From Candidatus Thermoplasmatota archaeon (lineage in GTDB: Archaea > Thermoplasmatota > SW-10-69-26 > JACQPN01 > JAIVGT01): a stretch of 33,616 nucleotides of DNA. The notes under the pieces were generated by a model. That model saw only the letters and a program-made list of their open reading frames with translations. It had not been told where the DNA came from and did not search any database. A program made the position numbers and the translations under genes. Where the stretch lies: NCBI GenBank assembly GCA_035541015.1, contig DATLFM010000012.1, forward strand, positions 1 through 33,616, in the 5' to 3' direction. Below are positions 19,484 through 27,220 of this stretch, in pieces (within the stretch, counting starts at the first letter, position 1; the number at the start of each line of letters is the position of its first letter).

Positions 19484-21600
19484 GGGGTCGCCTCCGTCGT
19501 TGGAACCGTGGGAACGTGGGGGCCGCGACCGGTGGGAACGGTCAGGGGCAGCGCGTGGGCCATCTCCCCTGCGCTTTGGAAGCGGAGGCGCGGATCCTTG
19601 CGCAGGCCCTTCTCGAGCCACGCGTTCATCTCCGGCGGAACGCCGGGCAGCGGAAGCCGGGGCGGCTCCTCCATGACGCGCCGCCGCATCTCGCCCGGAT
19701 CCAGGCCGCGAAGCTCAAGGTAGGGGCGTGCTGCCAGCAGGAAGTACGCGATCGCGGCCACGCCGTACAGGTCGCTGCGGACGTCCGTGGCGCCGCCGGC
19801 GGCCTGCTCCGGGCTCATGTAGGCGGGCGTGCCGGGAAGCAGGCCCATCGCCGCAAGGCTCGTGCGGGCGCCCGGGACGAACGCGATTCCAAAGTCGACG
19901 ATGCGCGGCATGCCGCGCGCGTCCAATACGACGTTGGCGGGCTTGAGATCGCGGTGGAGCACGCCCGCCGCGTGCACGGCGGCGAGAGCGTCGAGGATGC
20001 CGCCGCAGATCTCCGCAACGCGCTCGGGTGGCAGGGGACCGCGCGAGCCCACGAGGCGCTCGAGGTTGTCTCCCTCGACGTACTCGGTGACAAGGAACAG
20101 GGAATGCGGCGTCTCGAGGACGTCGTGCACCTGCACGACACCGGGATGGTCCACGGCGGCCGGCGCCTGGCCCTCCTGCAGGAACGATTCCCGCATGACC
20201 TCGCTTGCCGACCATGCCGGATGGAGCTGCTTGAGCACCACGTCGCGCCCGGCCTTCTCGTCCCGCGCGAGGAACACGCGGCCGAAGGCGCCTCGTCCCA
20301 GCATTCGCACGACGCGGTAGCGGGGCGGAAGATCCTCGAGGCCGCCCGACGCCGAAGGGTCGGCCTGCGAGCGGGCGAGGCTCTCCAGGACCTCGCAGTC
20401 GCGTCGCGTGAGCCCCATCGAGTCTTGAAGCGAGGAGAGCCACGCGCGCGTTTCGGGCGTCTGCAGGCTCGATTCCCGGACGGCCTGGATCGCGGAGGCT
20501 TGGTAGACCTCGAACTTCCGCCGCTCGATGGACGTGGGCTCCTCCGCGCGCAGCCACCGGCGCGCCGCGCCGTGGGCGGCGCCGCCGGCGATGAGGCCCG
20601 CCCCGACGCTTGCGGTGGCGGCGACGGTGGGGCCTGCCGCGACGCTTGCAGCCCCGACGAGTCCCGCGGCGGCCAGGCCCGCGGCCGGACCCACCGCGCG
20701 ACGGAGGCGAAGCTCCAGGTCGAACAGCTGGTACTTGACGATCGCGTAGGCGACGATCGCAAGCCCCGCAAGCCGCCACAGGCCGGCCGAGTCCACGAGC
20801 GGAAGGCCGGCTAGGATCGGCGCGACGCTTCCCAACCCCACGATCGCGGGAACGCCAAGCCACGCCGCAAGCCACGGCGAGCCCACGGGGTCGCGCAGGA
20901 GCCGAACGGTGACGACTCCGACGACAAGCGCCCCCACCGCAAACAGGCCGACGTAGGCGGCAAGCGTGATCGGCCCAAGCGCCTGCTCCAGCACCGAATA
21001 GCGCGCAAGCGCCTCGGCCAGGTTGCGCGCGGTGGCGTACGCCACGTAGGCGCCAAGGCCGGCGAGGACGAGCCGCGCTTGGTCCCTTTCGATGGGGACG
21101 AGGTCGCCGCCGCGCAGGCTCCGCTCGAGCAGGAAGAGGGCGGCCACGAGCGCGCCGAACTGCGGAACGTGCAAAAGCCAGGGAGCAAGCGGGCCCCATT
21201 GCGCCGAGTAGCCGGTGGGACCGCCAAAGGCGCCCGCGAGCAGGAGCGGGTACGCGAAGATCACGAGGAGAACGGCCGCGACGGCGGGCGCAAGGAAGGG
21301 CGCAAGCGCGGCGCGCCGCATGGCCAGGGGACCCGTGGCGCGGGGGAAGACGGAGGCGAAGTAGAGGATGAACACGTACTGGGGGACGATGAAGGCGATC
21401 GAGAGGCCGTAGAGAATCGAGGCCGTGCGCTCGTCGGCGGCCGAGGCGGCCAAGTTCGACAGGACGACCTGCACGCCAAGGACGGCCGCGAAGGCCCCGA
21501 AGAACCGGCCGGGGGTGCGACGCTGCGTTCCGAGGAGGGCCGCCCCCAAGGCCGCCAGCATCACACCGGAAACGACGTTGAGCAGGGTGGCAGGCTCCAC
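19480..21600 (-). CDS. Membrane Ser/Thr protein kinase with N-terminal polytopic sensor (kinase 1)
   Basis: A 706-residue protein. Residues 1-330 carry about ten hydrophobic segments; the stretch ending AIVKYQLFDLELRLRRAV resembles the seven-helix input module of some histidine kinases. A helical linker (about 350-410) contains RRKFEVYQASAIQAVRESS and GLTRRDCEVLESLAR. The kinase domain starts at 428: G-R-G-A-F-G loop, Lys457 (VVLKQ), His549-R-D-L-K-P-A-N, Asp569-F-G, and S-P-E-Q. All catalytic residues are intact, so it should phosphorylate Ser/Thr in the cytoplasm. The GTG start has CTCTTAACC about 38 bp upstream. The C-terminal 25 residues are Thr/Pro-rich, a possible autophosphorylation tail that an FHA protein could read. 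Confidence 0.88.
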   Translation of the reverse strand: MEPATLLNVVSGVMLAALGAALLGTQRRTPGRFFGAFAAVLGVQVVLSNLAASAADERTASILYGLSIAFIVPQYVFILYFASVFPRATGPLAMRRAALAPFLAPAVAAVLLVIFAYPLLLAGAFGGPTGYSAQWGPLAPWLLHVPQFGALVAALFLLERSLRGGDLVPIERDQARLVLAGLGAYVAYATARNLAEALARYSVLEQALGPITLAAYVGLFAVGALVVGVVTVRLLRDPVGSPWLAAWLGVPAIVGLGSVAPILAGLPLVDSAGLWRLAGLAIVAYAIVKYQLFDLELRLRRAVGPAAGLAAAGLVGAASVAAGPTVAATASVGAGLIAGGAAHGAARRWLRAEEPTSIERRKFEVYQASAIQAVRESSLQTPETRAWLSSLQDSMGLTRRDCEVLESLARSQADPSASGGLEDLPPRYRVVRMLGRGAFGRVFLARDEKAGRDVVLKQLHPAWSASEVMRESFLQEGQAPAAVDHPGVVQVHDVLETPHSLFLVTEYVEGDNLERLVGSRGPLPPERVAEICGGILDALAAVHAAGVLHRDLKPANVVLDARGMPRIVDFGIAFVPGARTSLAAMGLLPGTPAYMSPEQAAGGATDVRSDLYGVAAIAYFLLAARPYLELRGLDPGEMRRRVMEEPPRLPLPGVPPEMNAWLEKGLRKDPRLRFQSAGEMAHALPLTVPTGRGPHVPTVPTTEATP

Positions 21601-21667
21601 GGGATCGCCGCCACCGTACCCACTCCCGCTTTGGTTAAGAGGATGTATCGCAGGATCGGACGGACAG

Positions 21668-22054
21668 CTACCCGACGAAGAAGCAATCCGGCCAGCATTC
21701 GAACGTGCCTTGCGTCAGGGCGTCGCCGGAGGAGGTCGAGACCACAAGCGTCCACACCCCGGCGACGGCGTCGGACACGCCAATCGTCGCTGGTTGGCCG
21801 GGGGTTCCCGACGCCTGCGAATGCTCGACGCCCGAGGGCGTCAGCACCGAAATCGTCACGCCGCCCGTCGCGACCGACACGGACACGGCGATGGAGCCGA
21901 TCGAGGCCAACTGGTATCCGACGGAATACGAGCCGGTGCCCGAGACGTCGTACGAAACGGCGCTTGCGCTCGCGCCTCCGGCGAGCACCACCTGCGCTGC
22001 GACGAGCAATCCGGCCAGCATGCAGCCGCGTCCGCGAGTTGTCCTGGGCGTCAA
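21668..22054 (-). CDS. Small secreted C-W-P-D-C protein coupled to kinase 2
   Basis: A 128-residue precursor. I chose the TTG at 22054, whose last two bases are part of the kinase 2 TGA (TTGA overlap). It supplies a basic n-region (TPRTTRGRGC) to an otherwise uncharged signal core (MLAGLLVAAQVVLAGGASASA). The in-frame ATG at 22021 would begin directly in the core. The mature part is Ser/Thr/Gly/Val-rich and beta-like (SIAVSVSVATGG, AGVWTLVVSTSSGD), ending F-E-C-W-P-D-C-F-F-V-G. It is paralogous in layout and C-terminal motif to the gene at 19103. Its function is unknown. Confidence 0.72.
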   Translation of the reverse strand: MTPRTTRGRGCMLAGLLVAAQVVLAGGASASAVSYDVSGTGSYSVGYQLASIGSIAVSVSVATGGVTISVLTPSGVEHSQASGTPGQPATIGVSDAVAGVWTLVVSTSSGDALTQGTFECWPDCFFVG

Positions 22055-24222
22055 TTGAGCACCGTCCTTAGCTCCACCGCGCGCGAGCGCGCGTGGTCGG
22101 AAAGGAAGGCCGCCATCTCGGCGGCGGATTGGAATCGCCGCGCCGGGTCCTTGGAGAGGCCCTTGGCAAGGAACCGCTCGACCCAGGCAGGCTGGCCCGC
22201 AGGGATGTCCGGCTCGGTGACCGCGATCGCGTTCCGGACTTCGGCGACCGAGCGCCCCTCGAGCTTCAGGTACGGGCGGCCGGTGATGGCGTAGTGGAAC
22301 ATGGCGGCGACGGCGTAGAGGTCGGAGCGGGCGTCCACGGGCCCGCCGATGGCCTGCTCGGGCGCCATGAAATGCGGCGTGCCGGGGGTCAATCCAAGCG
22401 AGGTGAGCGAGGGGTCCGCCTCGTCCGTGTGGGCGATGCCAAAGTCGGCGAGCTTGGCCCGGCCGCGCGCGTCGAGGAGCACGTTTGCCGGCTTGATGTC
22501 GCGGTGGCAGATGCGCTCGACGTGGATGGCCGCAAGGGCTCCCAGCACGTCGCGGATCACGGCCGACGCCTTGGCCGGAGGCAGCGGGCCCTCGCGGGCG
22601 ACGAGCTCGTCGAGCGTGCCGCCCTCGACGTATTCGGTGACGAGGAAAAGGTCGTCGTCGTGGGCCACCACGTCGTGGATGCTCACGACGTTGGGATGCC
22701 GCACGCGGGCGAGGATGCGGGCCTCCCGCAGGAAGGCGGCGCGCACGGCTTCGGTCGTCGTCCAGGGCGGCAGGAGCTGCTTCACGACGACGCGCCGCTG
22801 CAGCGTGGAGTCCGTGGCGAGGTACACGCGACCGAAGGTCCCGTGGCCAAGCACGCGGTGGACGACGTACTTGTCCGGCAATCCCTGCGGATGGAGCCCG
22901 CGCTCGACGGCCGGGGGTCCGCGCTTCACGGCGGCGCGGGCCAGCGCCTCGATCACCCGGCATTCGCGGTCGGAGAGCCCAAGCGAGCGCTGCAGGTGCG
23001 AAAGCCACGTCCGCTCGTGCGACGAAACCTCGTTGCCCTCGCGCAGAAGCTGGATCATCGTCGCCTGGTAGACCTCGAGCTTGCGGCGGTAGAGCGCCTC
23101 GCGGGCGGCCGACTCGTCGGGCCAGAGGTGAGCGGCGAGCCGGTCGGCGGCAAGCCCCGCGCCAAGGCCGATCCCGGCGACGGCCAACGCCACGAGCGGA
23201 AGCTGGGCGAGCGCCACGTCGGGGGGGGCGCGCAGCGGCGCCAGCAGCGGCAAGGACAGGAGCGCGGCGCAGGCGCCCGCGCCCACGGGCACGGCGCGGC
23301 GCAGGCGCACGTCGAGGTCGAACAGCTGCCAGCGCAGGATCGCGTACATGACGATCGCGACGGCGGCAAGACGCCAGAGCCCGGCCGACTCGAGCAGGAA
23401 CGGCGTGCGGAGCAGGATCCCGACGGCGGCCACCGAGGCCGGAAGCGCGATCGTCGCGAGCGCAAGTCCCGGCTCGCCGCGCGCCACCATGCCCGCTCCG
23501 GCCGCGGCCAGGATCACCGCGCTTGCGCCAAAGATGAGGAAGTAGGCCGACACGGTCTCGGGTCCCATGGCGGCGACGAAGGCGGGGAGGCCCGAGAGCG
23601 CCTGGCCCAGCGCGTGGACCACGGCAAACGAGAGGTAGAGGCAAAGGGCGACCGCCACCAAGCGCGCCTGCTCGCGCTCGTGGTGGGCAAGCGGTTGGCG
23701 CGAAGCGCGGTCCATGGCCCAGAGGGCAAGGAAGAACGCCGCCATGCGCGGCAGATGGACAAGCCACGGAGCGAGGCCCCCCCAGGTCGCGTTCCAGGCG
23801 CCCGGCGCGCCCCGCACGCCGGAGAGCAGCGTGTCGGGCGCAACTGCGATGGCCACGGCCGCCGCGGCGGCGGGCGACAGCGCGAGCACGAGAGCGCGGT
23901 TGTCCGCTCCAAGGAGCCCCCCGCGGTGCGGGAAGATCGACACGAAGTAGGCCAGGAAGACATACTGCGGCACGAGGAACGCGATCGACAGCAGGTACAG
24001 GCGGTGCGCAAGCTCGGGCGTGGGCGCCATGGCCGCGCCGTTGGTGACAAGCACCTGCGCGCCCCACGCCACGGCGAAAGCGCCAAAGAACGCGTTGAAG
24101 GGCCGGCTGGGGCGGACGAGGAGGTAGGCACCCAGCACCGCAAGCGGAATGCCCGAAACTGCGTTGAGAAGCAACGTCTGGTCGATCGTTCTCCCCCCGG
24201 GGCCGCGTTGGCGGCCGTCCAC
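22051..24222 (-). CDS. Membrane Ser/Thr protein kinase with N-terminal polytopic sensor (kinase 2)
   Basis: A 723-residue paralogue of kinase 1 with the same order: about ten hydrophobic segments (NAVSGIPLAVLGAYLL onward, closing with ILRWQLFDLDVRLRRAV), the helical linker (RRKLEVYQATMIQLLREGN, GLSDRECRVIEALAR), then the kinase domain from residue 452. Catalytic elements are G-H-G-T-F-G, Lys481 (VVVKQ), His573-R-D-I-K-P-A-N, Asp593-F-G and A-P-E-Q. The GTG at 24222 lies about 20 bp from a CGTTATTGA box, consistent with a leaderless start. Paralogue alignment suggests the functional N-terminus could begin nearer residue 17. The stop overlaps the secreted partner gene. Confidence 0.88.
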   Translation of the reverse strand: MDGRQRGPGGRTIDQTLLLNAVSGIPLAVLGAYLLVRPSRPFNAFFGAFAVAWGAQVLVTNGAAMAPTPELAHRLYLLSIAFLVPQYVFLAYFVSIFPHRGGLLGADNRALVLALSPAAAAAVAIAVAPDTLLSGVRGAPGAWNATWGGLAPWLVHLPRMAAFFLALWAMDRASRQPLAHHEREQARLVAVALCLYLSFAVVHALGQALSGLPAFVAAMGPETVSAYFLIFGASAVILAAAGAGMVARGEPGLALATIALPASVAAVGILLRTPFLLESAGLWRLAAVAIVMYAILRWQLFDLDVRLRRAVPVGAGACAALLSLPLLAPLRAPPDVALAQLPLVALAVAGIGLGAGLAADRLAAHLWPDESAAREALYRRKLEVYQATMIQLLREGNEVSSHERTWLSHLQRSLGLSDRECRVIEALARAAVKRGPPAVERGLHPQGLPDKYVVHRVLGHGTFGRVYLATDSTLQRRVVVKQLLPPWTTTEAVRAAFLREARILARVRHPNVVSIHDVVAHDDDLFLVTEYVEGGTLDELVAREGPLPPAKASAVIRDVLGALAAIHVERICHRDIKPANVLLDARGRAKLADFGIAHTDEADPSLTSLGLTPGTPHFMAPEQAIGGPVDARSDLYAVAAMFHYAITGRPYLKLEGRSVAEVRNAIAVTEPDIPAGQPAWVERFLAKGLSKDPARRFQSAAEMAAFLSDHARSRAVELRTVLN

Positions 24223-24299
24223 GAAGAGCCTGGCGGGTCAATAACGTGCTGTCACAACCCGAGGGACAAACAGACGACGCCGCCAGGGCCGAGTAGCCT

Positions 24300-24965
24300 T
24301 CAACCCGAGGGCGGGGGAATCACCGACTGAAAGACGAGGAGGTTGCGACCAACCCCGACCACGTCGCCGGGCAAAAGCGCGCGAAAGCCGCCCGGCGGCA
24401 GCCGGCGCCAGTTGACGTACGTTCCGTTTCGGCTGAACAGATCGACCACGCCGATCTCGCCGCGCACGCGCGTCACCTCCGCGTGCTCGCCCGAGGTGTA
24501 CGTGTCGAATTCGAGCGAAAGGTCGCACGCGCGGTCGCGGCCGATCCGGACGCGCTCTTGGTTCTCCAGACGCGCCTCCTGCCCGATGTGGGGCCCGTGC
24601 ACGACGATAAGCCGCGGCGAAACGCCGACGGGCGCCACGTCGGTCGGCGGCTTGGGCAGAAGAGCCGTGCGACCGACGAGCGGATCGACGGCCGGCTCGG
24701 GCGAGACGACCCGCCAGAGCATCTCCTGCAGGTTGAACATGCGCTCGGCGACGACGTAGCCTTCGAGCGTGAGGAATCCGGCTTCGACGAGGGCGTCCAC
24801 GCGCCGCCGATCCTCCGGCGGGATCGGGGACGGCGGCGCGCCCGACCGGCGCGCGGCGATGGCGCCCAGCACGCGCAGCGTCTCCGGGTCGGCCAGCACG
24901 GCAAGCGACTCCGACAGACGCTCAAGGAAGCGCGGGTCGGTCACGACGGGATCGGTCGGCGACAT
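24300..24965 (-). CDS. FHA-domain protein with N-terminal winged-helix-like region
   Basis: A 221-residue soluble protein. Residues 12-75 look like a winged helix (ADPETLRVLGAIAARR, RVDALVEAGFLTLEGYVV). Residues 117-215 are an FHA domain with the phosphothreonine-contact pattern G142-R143, S158-x-x-H161 and R179-N180-G181-T182. It should bind phosphothreonine peptides. Its ATG directly abuts the mutase stop (no gap), so it is likely co-transcribed with the methylmalonyl-CoA mutase chain. Downstream, 77 bp separate it from kinase 2. The obvious hypothesis is that it reads phosphorylation by the two kinases and, through the winged helix, may touch DNA. Confidence 0.88.
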   Translation of the reverse strand: MSPTDPVVTDPRFLERLSESLAVLADPETLRVLGAIAARRSGAPPSPIPPEDRRRVDALVEAGFLTLEGYVVAERMFNLQEMLWRVVSPEPAVDPLVGRTALLPKPPTDVAPVGVSPRLIVVHGPHIGQEARLENQERVRIGRDRACDLSLEFDTYTSGEHAEVTRVRGEIGVVDLFSRNGTYVNWRRLPPGGFRALLPGDVVGVGRNLLVFQSVIPPPSG

Positions 24966-26675
24966 TCAGGCGCCCCCCGGGGGTTCGTACTCGCCGAACA
25001 CCTCGCGGAGCGCGCCGCAGATCTCGCCCGTGGTCGCGCGGATCCGCGCGCAGGCGACGATCGCGGGAAGGAGGTTGTCCTCGCGGCGTGCGGCCGCGGC
25101 AAGCTCCGACAGGGCGCTTTGCACGGACCCGGCGTCCCGGCGCGCACGCAGCGCGGCGACAGCCTCCCGCGCGCGCTCCTCCACGGCGGCGCCGATCCGC
25201 AGGAGCGCCGGCGGCTCCTCGTCCGTCGCCGCGTGCGCGTTCACGCCCACGACCGCGCGCGTGCCCTCCTCGACGGCCCGCTGGTGAAGGTACGCGGACT
25301 CGTGGATGCGCCGTTGCATCCAGCCCCGCTCGATCGCGGAGAGGACGCCGCCCTGCGCATCGATGTCGGCGATCAGGCTCGTGGCCTCCTCCTCCAGGTC
25401 GTCCGTGAGCCGCTCCAGGAAAAAGGAGCCGCCGCAAGGGTCGACCGTCGAGGCCACCCCCGATTCGTGCGCGATCACCTGCTGGCTGCGAAGGGCGATG
25501 CGCGCGGCCTTCTCGGCGGGAAGGGCAAGCGCCTCGTCGAAGCTGTTCGTGTGAAGCGACTGGCAACCTCCCAGCACGGCCGCCAGGGCCTGGATCGTCA
25601 CGCGCACGATGTTGTTCTCCGGCTGCTGGGCGGTGAGCATCGAGCCGGCCGTCTGCGCGTGGAAGCGCAGCATGCGCGAGCGCGGGTCCTTTGCGCCAAA
25701 CTCCTTGGCCATGATGCGGTCCCACATGCGCCGCGCCGCGCGGAACTTCGCGATCTCCTCGAAAAGGTCGTTGTGCGCATTGAAGAAGAAGGAGATGCGC
25801 GGCGCAAAGGCGTCCACGGGAAGCCCGCGGGCCACGGCGGCGCGGACGTACTCGCGGCCGTGCGCAAGCGTGAAGCCGAGCTCCTGCGCGGCCGTGGCGC
25901 CCGCCTCGCGGATGTGGTAGCCGGAGACGGAGATCGTGTTCCAGCGCGGGACGTTGCGCGCGCAGTACTCCATCACGTCGACCGTGAGGCGCAGGCTTGG
26001 CGCCGGCGGGAAGATGTAGGTGCCGCGCGCGACGTACTCCTTGAGGATGTCGTTCTGGACCGTGCCGCCACAATCGGCCTGCGCAAAGCCCTGCTCCATG
26101 GCCGTGACGAGGTAGTAGGAGAGAAGCACGGAGGCGGGCGCGTTGATCGTCATGGACGTCGTGACGTCGCGAAGCGGGATCCCGTCGAAGAGACGCCTTG
26201 CGTCTTCGACGCTTGCGACCGAGACCCCGACGCGGCCCACCTCCCCAAGCGACCGCGGATCGTCCGGGTCGAGGCCGATCTGCGTCGGAAGGTCGAAGGC
26301 GACCGACAGGCCCGTCGTGCCGTGCGACAGGAGGTACCGGTAGCGCGCGTTGCTCTCCTCGGCCGTCGCGTAGCCCGCGTACTGCCGCATCGTCCAGAGC
26401 CGACCGCGGTACATGGTGGGCTGCACGCCGCGCGTGAAGGGCGCCGCGCCCGGAAAGCCGAGCTTGCGCGCGGGATCGAAGCCCCGAAGGTCGTCGGGGC
26501 CGTAGACCCGCTCGACCGCGCGGCCCGAGAACGTCGCGAAAGGCCCCGGCCGCTCCGGCGAGCGACGGAGGTGCGTCTCCAGGGTCTCCTTGGCCCAACG
26601 GGCGCGCGGCCGCGGCGCCGTCCCCTTGGCCGCGCGCGCAGGCTTCTTGGCCGGCGTTCGCCTCCCCCGGGTCAC
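24966..26675 (-). CDS. mcmA1: Methylmalonyl-CoA mutase large subunit (catalytic chain, no B12 domain)
   Basis: A 569-residue TIM-barrel chain of methylmalonyl-CoA mutase, converting (2R)-methylmalonyl-CoA to succinyl-CoA. Family blocks are: [53 protein letters not shown], the [13 protein letters not shown] segment, [39 protein letters not shown], and [13 protein letters not shown]. The cobalamin-binding domain is absent, as is normal where it is a separate archaeal subunit; that subunit is not in the window. A 30-residue basic, Lys/Arg/Pro-rich extension precedes the domain. The GTG start is about 27 bp from a TATATG box. It shares its transcript with the FHA gene. Confidence 0.93.
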   Translation of the reverse strand: MTRGRRTPAKKPARAAKGTAPRPRARWAKETLETHLRRSPERPGPFATFSGRAVERVYGPDDLRGFDPARKLGFPGAAPFTRGVQPTMYRGRLWTMRQYAGYATAEESNARYRYLLSHGTTGLSVAFDLPTQIGLDPDDPRSLGEVGRVGVSVASVEDARRLFDGIPLRDVTTSMTINAPASVLLSYYLVTAMEQGFAQADCGGTVQNDILKEYVARGTYIFPPAPSLRLTVDVMEYCARNVPRWNTISVSGYHIREAGATAAQELGFTLAHGREYVRAAVARGLPVDAFAPRISFFFNAHNDLFEEIAKFRAARRMWDRIMAKEFGAKDPRSRMLRFHAQTAGSMLTAQQPENNIVRVTIQALAAVLGGCQSLHTNSFDEALALPAEKAARIALRSQQVIAHESGVASTVDPCGGSFFLERLTDDLEEEATSLIADIDAQGGVLSAIERGWMQRRIHESAYLHQRAVEEGTRAVVGVNAHAATDEEPPALLRIGAAVEERAREAVAALRARRDAGSVQSALSELAAAARREDNLLPAIVACARIRATTGEICGALREVFGEYEPPGGA

Positions 26676-26699
26676 GTCCGCCTCAAATTATCCCTTCTT

Positions 26700-26705
26700 C
26701 ATATA
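26700..26705 (-). promoter_or_regulatory. TATATG box for the mutase gene
   Basis: On the minus strand TATATG is centred 27 bp upstream of the GTG at 26675. A second AT-rich stretch (ATAATTT, minus) lies closer, but too near the start to be the TATA box. Confidence 0.6.
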
Positions 26706-26764
26706 CCTTCGGAGGTACCCGCTTCGCACGAAACCTTTAGGAAACGAAGGCGCGTGCACGCGGC

Positions 26765-27163
26765 GTGGACCCCTTGCCCGCAAGCGCGACGGCGAGTGCG
26801 CCGCCGGCGCGCCATGACATTCGCTTCCGCTGGAAACCCATCGCCATGGGCTTCGGTTGGATCGCGCTGGGCCTCCTCGCCTTCGTCACGATCCCGTCGC
26901 TCTTCGCGCCGTCGTCCGGGCCCGTCCCCTCGGGCGGGCAGGCGCTGGGACTTGGCGTAAGCGTGATCCTCGTCCTGCTCGGGACGCTTGAGATCGTCAT
27001 CAGCAACTCGGGCCCGTTCCTGTACGCGCTCTACGGCGAGCAGGGATTCGAGCGCCTGGGCGCCGATTCCTGCCCCATCATCGTCCGCTGCAAGTCCTGC
27101 CAGTACGTCAACATGCGAGGCCGCGCGGCGTGCGCGCAGTGCAAGACCTCGCTCGCAGGGTGA
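26765..27163 (+). CDS. Membrane protein with C-terminal zinc ribbon
   Basis: A 132-residue protein. The N-terminus is Ala/Pro-rich. Two hydrophobic helices follow at about 27-48 and 60-82, then a cytoplasmic-looking zinc ribbon C109-x2-C112-x10-C123-x2-C126 (CKSCQYVNMRGRAACAQC). The GTG at 26765 is 27 bp from the CCTTTAGG element at 26734-26741, giving a predicted leaderless start. It is divergent from the mutase gene, and its 3' end is 57 bp before the AAA+ gene, which has its own box. No function is assigned; such ribbons commonly mediate protein contacts at the membrane. Confidence 0.68.
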   Translation: MDPLPASATASAPPARHDIRFRWKPIAMGFGWIALGLLAFVTIPSLFAPSSGPVPSGGQALGLGVSVILVLLGTLEIVISNSGPFLYALYGEQGFERLGADSCPIIVRCKSCQYVNMRGRAACAQCKTSLAG

Positions 27164-27180
27164 GGCCGCAAGCGCCAGAG

Positions 27181-27186
27181 TTTAAG
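27181..27186 (+). promoter_or_regulatory. TTTAAG TATA box for the AAA+/VWA operon
   Basis: TTTAAG is centred about 37 bp before the ATG at 27221, predicting a leader of about 10 nt. Confidence 0.55.
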
Positions 27187-27220
27187 TGCAAAAAGCCCCT
27201 CGCCAAGGCGGTCGAACCCG

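Noticed and set aside
22051-24222. Kinase 2 as a pseudokinase
   Set aside because: The glycine loop, Lys481, HRDIKPAN, DFG and APEQ are all intact.
24966-26675. Truncated methylmalonyl-CoA mutase
   Set aside because: A missing B12-binding domain is the normal split-subunit state in archaea, and the barrel is complete.
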